Source of the DNA: CAVQRC01 sp963715045
Lineage (GTDB): Bacteria > Planctomycetota > Planctomycetia > Pirellulales > Lacipirellulaceae
Direction: 5' to 3'
Length of the DNA: 64,000 nt
Assembly: GCA_963715045.1 (NCBI GenBank)
Contig: CAVQRC010000006.1
Span: 321,195-385,194, forward strand
In this document: piece by piece, positions 61,592 through 64,000 of the stretch
Layout: each line of letters opens with the position of its first letter
How positions within the stretch are numbered: position 1 is the stretch's first letter
Position numbers and translations under genes: made by a program
The notes under the pieces: generated by a model
What the model was told of the DNA's origin: nothing
Database searches by the model: none
Seen by the model: the letters and a program-made list of their open reading frames with translations, nothing else

Positions 61592-62338
61592 GCGAGATGA
61601 AGAAGACATCGGGCACCTCGGCAATCCAGAAGTTCGGAAGGAGGTCTTTTCGCAGGATTTCCTGTCCCAATCTTGGGAGTCTTCAAGCGAACAGACCAAG
61701 CGGAGTGCAGAATTCTACAGAACTGTGGAGGTTGACGTGTCGGACCGTTGCCTTTGGCGTTGATTCTCAGAGGCGTCGCCAGGCTCAACCCGGATCGAGC
61801 TTGTTTGGCAACGCGGTGAATTTTCCGTTCTACGCCGTGAACGAATGGAACGCACCGGACTTGGGGGACGACTTTGTGCTTCGATGACGAGAGAACATTC
61901 GAACGTTGGACGACTCGAGGCATTCTGCGAGAGTCTTTCGCAAACATCGCACGCCCCTCTATCAACAGAGTCGACCGCCGACTCAACAACCTTCAACGGC
62001 ACCCTTCACATGATCGAAACTGGCCGCGTTCTGTTGATCGGCGCCATCGGCGATTTTTTCATCCGCCCCGCGTCCTGGTGTACTTTCCGGTCTGCGCGAC
62101 CGGCCCGCCAACCGATAGCCAGGTCAGAGCGGCAGAAATGCCACGCCGGGCTCTCCCCGAGATGTCAGCAGCTGGGGTCCCTTTTTCGTCATCACGCCCC
62201 CGCTTTCTTGCCCTGCCAGGCGTAACGAAACGCAGTGCTAACCTCGCAAATGCACATCAACTTCACCCACATACTCTGGTGAATAGCCCAATCAACAAAC
62301 GGTGGCCGGTCCGAAAATCTCCTTTGCGGAGCACCACC
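61592..62338. other. Gene-free stretch
   Basis: 747 bases between the DHFR-like gene and the second ECF sigma gene. Open frames on both strands lack motifs and agree with no family I know. No repeat or RNA was recognised. Confidence 0.4.
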
Positions 62339-62948
62339 ATGGTCGAAGACGATATCACGCACTGGGTCAGCCAACTCGCCCAGGGCGACAGCCTGGCAGC
62401 TCGAAGAATATCTGGGATCGCTACTACGAGAAGCTGGTCTGTTCTGCGCGGAAAACTCGGCGGCAGACCACTTCCTGCAGCAGACGAAGAGGACGTGGCA
62501 CTCAGTGCGTTCCATAGTTTCTGTTGTGGGGGCCGTCGCCGGTCGGTTTCCCCAGCTGAACGATCGGCACGATCTCTGGAGAGCTGCTGGTCACTGATCA
62601 CGGCCCGCAAGGCCGTGGCACATCTCAGGCGGGAGCATGCCCAGAAGCGCAGGCGGAGGCGCCGTGCGGGGAGAGTCGGCATTCATCACCGAGGATGCGG
62701 TGCCAGGGTGCGGCGGAATCGATCAAGTCTTGGGCCGGGAGCCTACACCTGAGTTCGCGGTCCAGGTCGCGGAGCAGTGCGAGCTCATGATAGGGATGCT
62801 GGACGATCAATCACTCCGTGTGGTGGCACTCCTGAAGCTTGAGGGCTTTACCAACGAGGAGATCGCCCGAACCTTGGACTGCGCACTCGGAACGGTAGAG
62901 CGAAAGCTTTCTCGAATTCGGAAACGGTGGGAGTCGAGGATCGACTGA
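62339..62948 (+). pseudogene. ECF-type sigma factor of a kinase cassette, several frameshifts
   Basis: About 200 residues pieced from three frames. ATG 62339: MVEDDITHWVSQLAQGDSLA; shift; IWDRYYEKLV; shift; PAADEEDVALSAFHSFC; shift; AGRFPQLNDRHDLWR; then ITARKAVAHLRREHAQKR; shift; GGGAVRGESAF, LGREPTPEFAVQVAEQC, RVVALLKLEGFTNEEIARTL, DCALGTVERKLSRIRKRW. This order is typical of planctomycete sigma factors cotranscribed with Ser/Thr kinases. The TGA at 62946-62948 overlaps the kinase ATG by one base. Confidence 0.8.
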
Positions 62949-64000
62949 TGGCTGATGGCGAACTCCAAGATGTACCGCAGACGGAGTACGCATCCGCGCA
63001 ACCTTTGGCAACGTTTACCTGGCATATGACGATCAACTTCGACAGGCAGGTCGCCATCAAGGTTCCTCGCCCGAGCGGATTGTTGGCGCGCCAATGTGGA
63101 GGTGTACCTGACTGAAGCGCATGTCGGTGGCCAACCTTGACCATCCGCATATCGTCCCGGTGCATGATGTGGGTCGCACGGAAGACGACCGCTGTTTTGT
63201 GGTTTCCAAATTCATCCAGGGGCGTGACCTGCGCAGCCTGATCGAAGGCACCGGCCATGGTCTGGTATTTCGGCCCAGCTCGTCGCAACGATCGCCGGGG
63301 CCCTGCACTATGCCCACCAGCAACAGATCGCCCATCGCGATATCAAGCCCTCCAACATCCTGGTGGACCCGGCCGGCGCACCGTACGTAGCCGATTTCGG
63401 TCTGGCATTAAAGGATGAGGACTTCGGCCGTGGCCCCAGTTTCGCCGGCACCCCCTCGTACATGAGCCCCGAACAGGCACGCGGTGAGGGACATGTTGAG
63501 TCGACGGCCGGTCAGACGTCTTCAGCCTTGGAATTGTCTTGTATGAGCTGCTGACCGGTGTGCGGCCCTTCACGGGTTCGAGCTGGCGGGAAGTCACCGA
63601 CTCGATCGCCAAGACTGACGCCCGGCCTCCGCGTAGGATCGACGACACCATCCCGAAGGAACTGGAGCGTATTCCCAAAAGGCTCTATCCAAGCGCATGA
63701 CCGACCGCTACAAGACCGCCAAGGACTTGGCAGAAGATTTGCAACACTTCTTGGCAGAGCAGAGAAACTTCATCCCTCCCGAAGAGCAGACTTCGGCCAG
63801 ATCGGGTGAGCCGCCGACCGATCGACCCGCTAAGATCGTCCCCAAGGGACTGCGGTCGTTCGACGCGGGCGACGCCGATTTCTTCCTGGAGTTGCTACCG
63901 GGACCCCGGGACCGCGACGGCTTGTCCGAAAGCATTCGCTTCTGGAAGACGCGGATCGAGGAGACCGATCGGGATCGGACCTTCCGCGTGGGACTGATCT
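62948..64000 (+). pseudogene. Ser/Thr protein kinase (Hanks type), runs off the window, frameshifted
   Basis: Starts at ATG 62948, directly coupled to the sigma gene. Pieces in order: FGNVYLAYDDQL, VAIKVPRP (ATP-binding Lys), VANLDHPHIVPVHDVGRTED, CFVVSKFIQGRDLRSLIEG, IAHRDIKPSNILV (catalytic loop), YVADFGLALKDEDFGRGPSF, GTPSYMSPEQARGEGH, LGIVLYELLTGVRPFTGSSW, then KGLRSFDAGDADFFLELLPG and ESIRFWKTRIEETD. That last block precedes a STAND-type NTPase in similar planctomycete kinases, which would start beyond the edge. Six or more shifts; the glycine-rich loop (GxGxxG) before FGNVYLA is missing. Confidence 0.8.

Noticed and set aside
61522..61989. 155-codon minus-strand frame
   Set aside because: No motif; its right part overlaps the DHFR-like gene in a different frame.

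Overview
The window comes from a planctomycete (Planctomycetota). The 16S rRNA gene carries GGATTAGGCATGCAAGTC at 50400-50417, the exact target of the Planctomycetes probe PLA46. The gene is solitary: no tRNA-Ile/Ala, 23S or 5S follows, as in many planctomycetes. Protein content agrees: two DUF1559 pilin-like proteins, PEP-CTERM-type tails, a giant SdrD_B-repeat protein with the planctomycete extracellular N-terminal motif, Uma2, and ECF sigma factors next to an anti-sigma factor and a Ser/Thr kinase. Base composition is GC-rich throughout.

Layout. 1-9.3 kb: HAD-IIA phosphatase (cut by the edge), thioesterase, PhyH dioxygenase, a GxxExxY gene inside repeats, succinyl-CoA ligase (sucD, sucC), PolX polymerase and a Cys-rich secreted protein. 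9.8-12.2 kb: a tightly overlapping three-gene unit (DUF3592 membrane protein, arrestin-like protein, small P-loop ATPase). 12.7-23.6 kb: free-standing alpha-CTD protein, UvrD/PcrA helicase, Mfd, PpiC foldase, citrate synthase, WD40 protein. 23.7-34.1 kb: surface/export block (SdrD_B giant, CHRD PEP-CTERM protein, DUF1559, ECF sigma/anti-sigma pair, PQQ sugar dehydrogenase). 34.2-43.7 kb: membrane/coiled-coil protein, CCA/poly(A) nucleotidyltransferase, addA and addB. 44-50 kb: DUF1559 protein, tRNA-Leu(CAG), rhodanese, zwf, aroH, beta-helix protein. 50-52 kb: promoter, leader, 16S rRNA, terminator. 52-64 kb is accessory: Uma2, a small membrane gene with an in-frame TGA, a degenerate repeat tract, a gene that fuses two different SF1 helicases, a VOC lipoprotein, an IS4-like element, a DHFR-family gene, and an ECF sigma/kinase cassette leaving the window.

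Genes that act together: sucC, sucD and gltA (TCA cycle); uvrD, mfd, addAB and polX (DNA repair and recombination); the two sigma-factor modules (signalling); and several exported proteins.

Main caveat: many genes, including essential ones such as sucC, are broken by single-base indels, usually in short G or C runs. Very long genes such as mfd and the SdrD_B gene are intact. Consensus errors are likely for the housekeeping genes, and density is highest in addA and beyond 54 kb, where real decay is also possible. Frameshifted genes are given as one feature with the shift positions.

The most unusual candidates are the fused UPF1-like/UvrD-like double helicase (54302-57710), the DUF3592/arrestin-like/ATPase unit (9774-12228), the GxxExxY gene framed by TTCGTG-type repeats that also fill the sucC-sucD spacer, and the alternating SdrD_B repeats whose only cysteines occur as one pair per second-type repeat.
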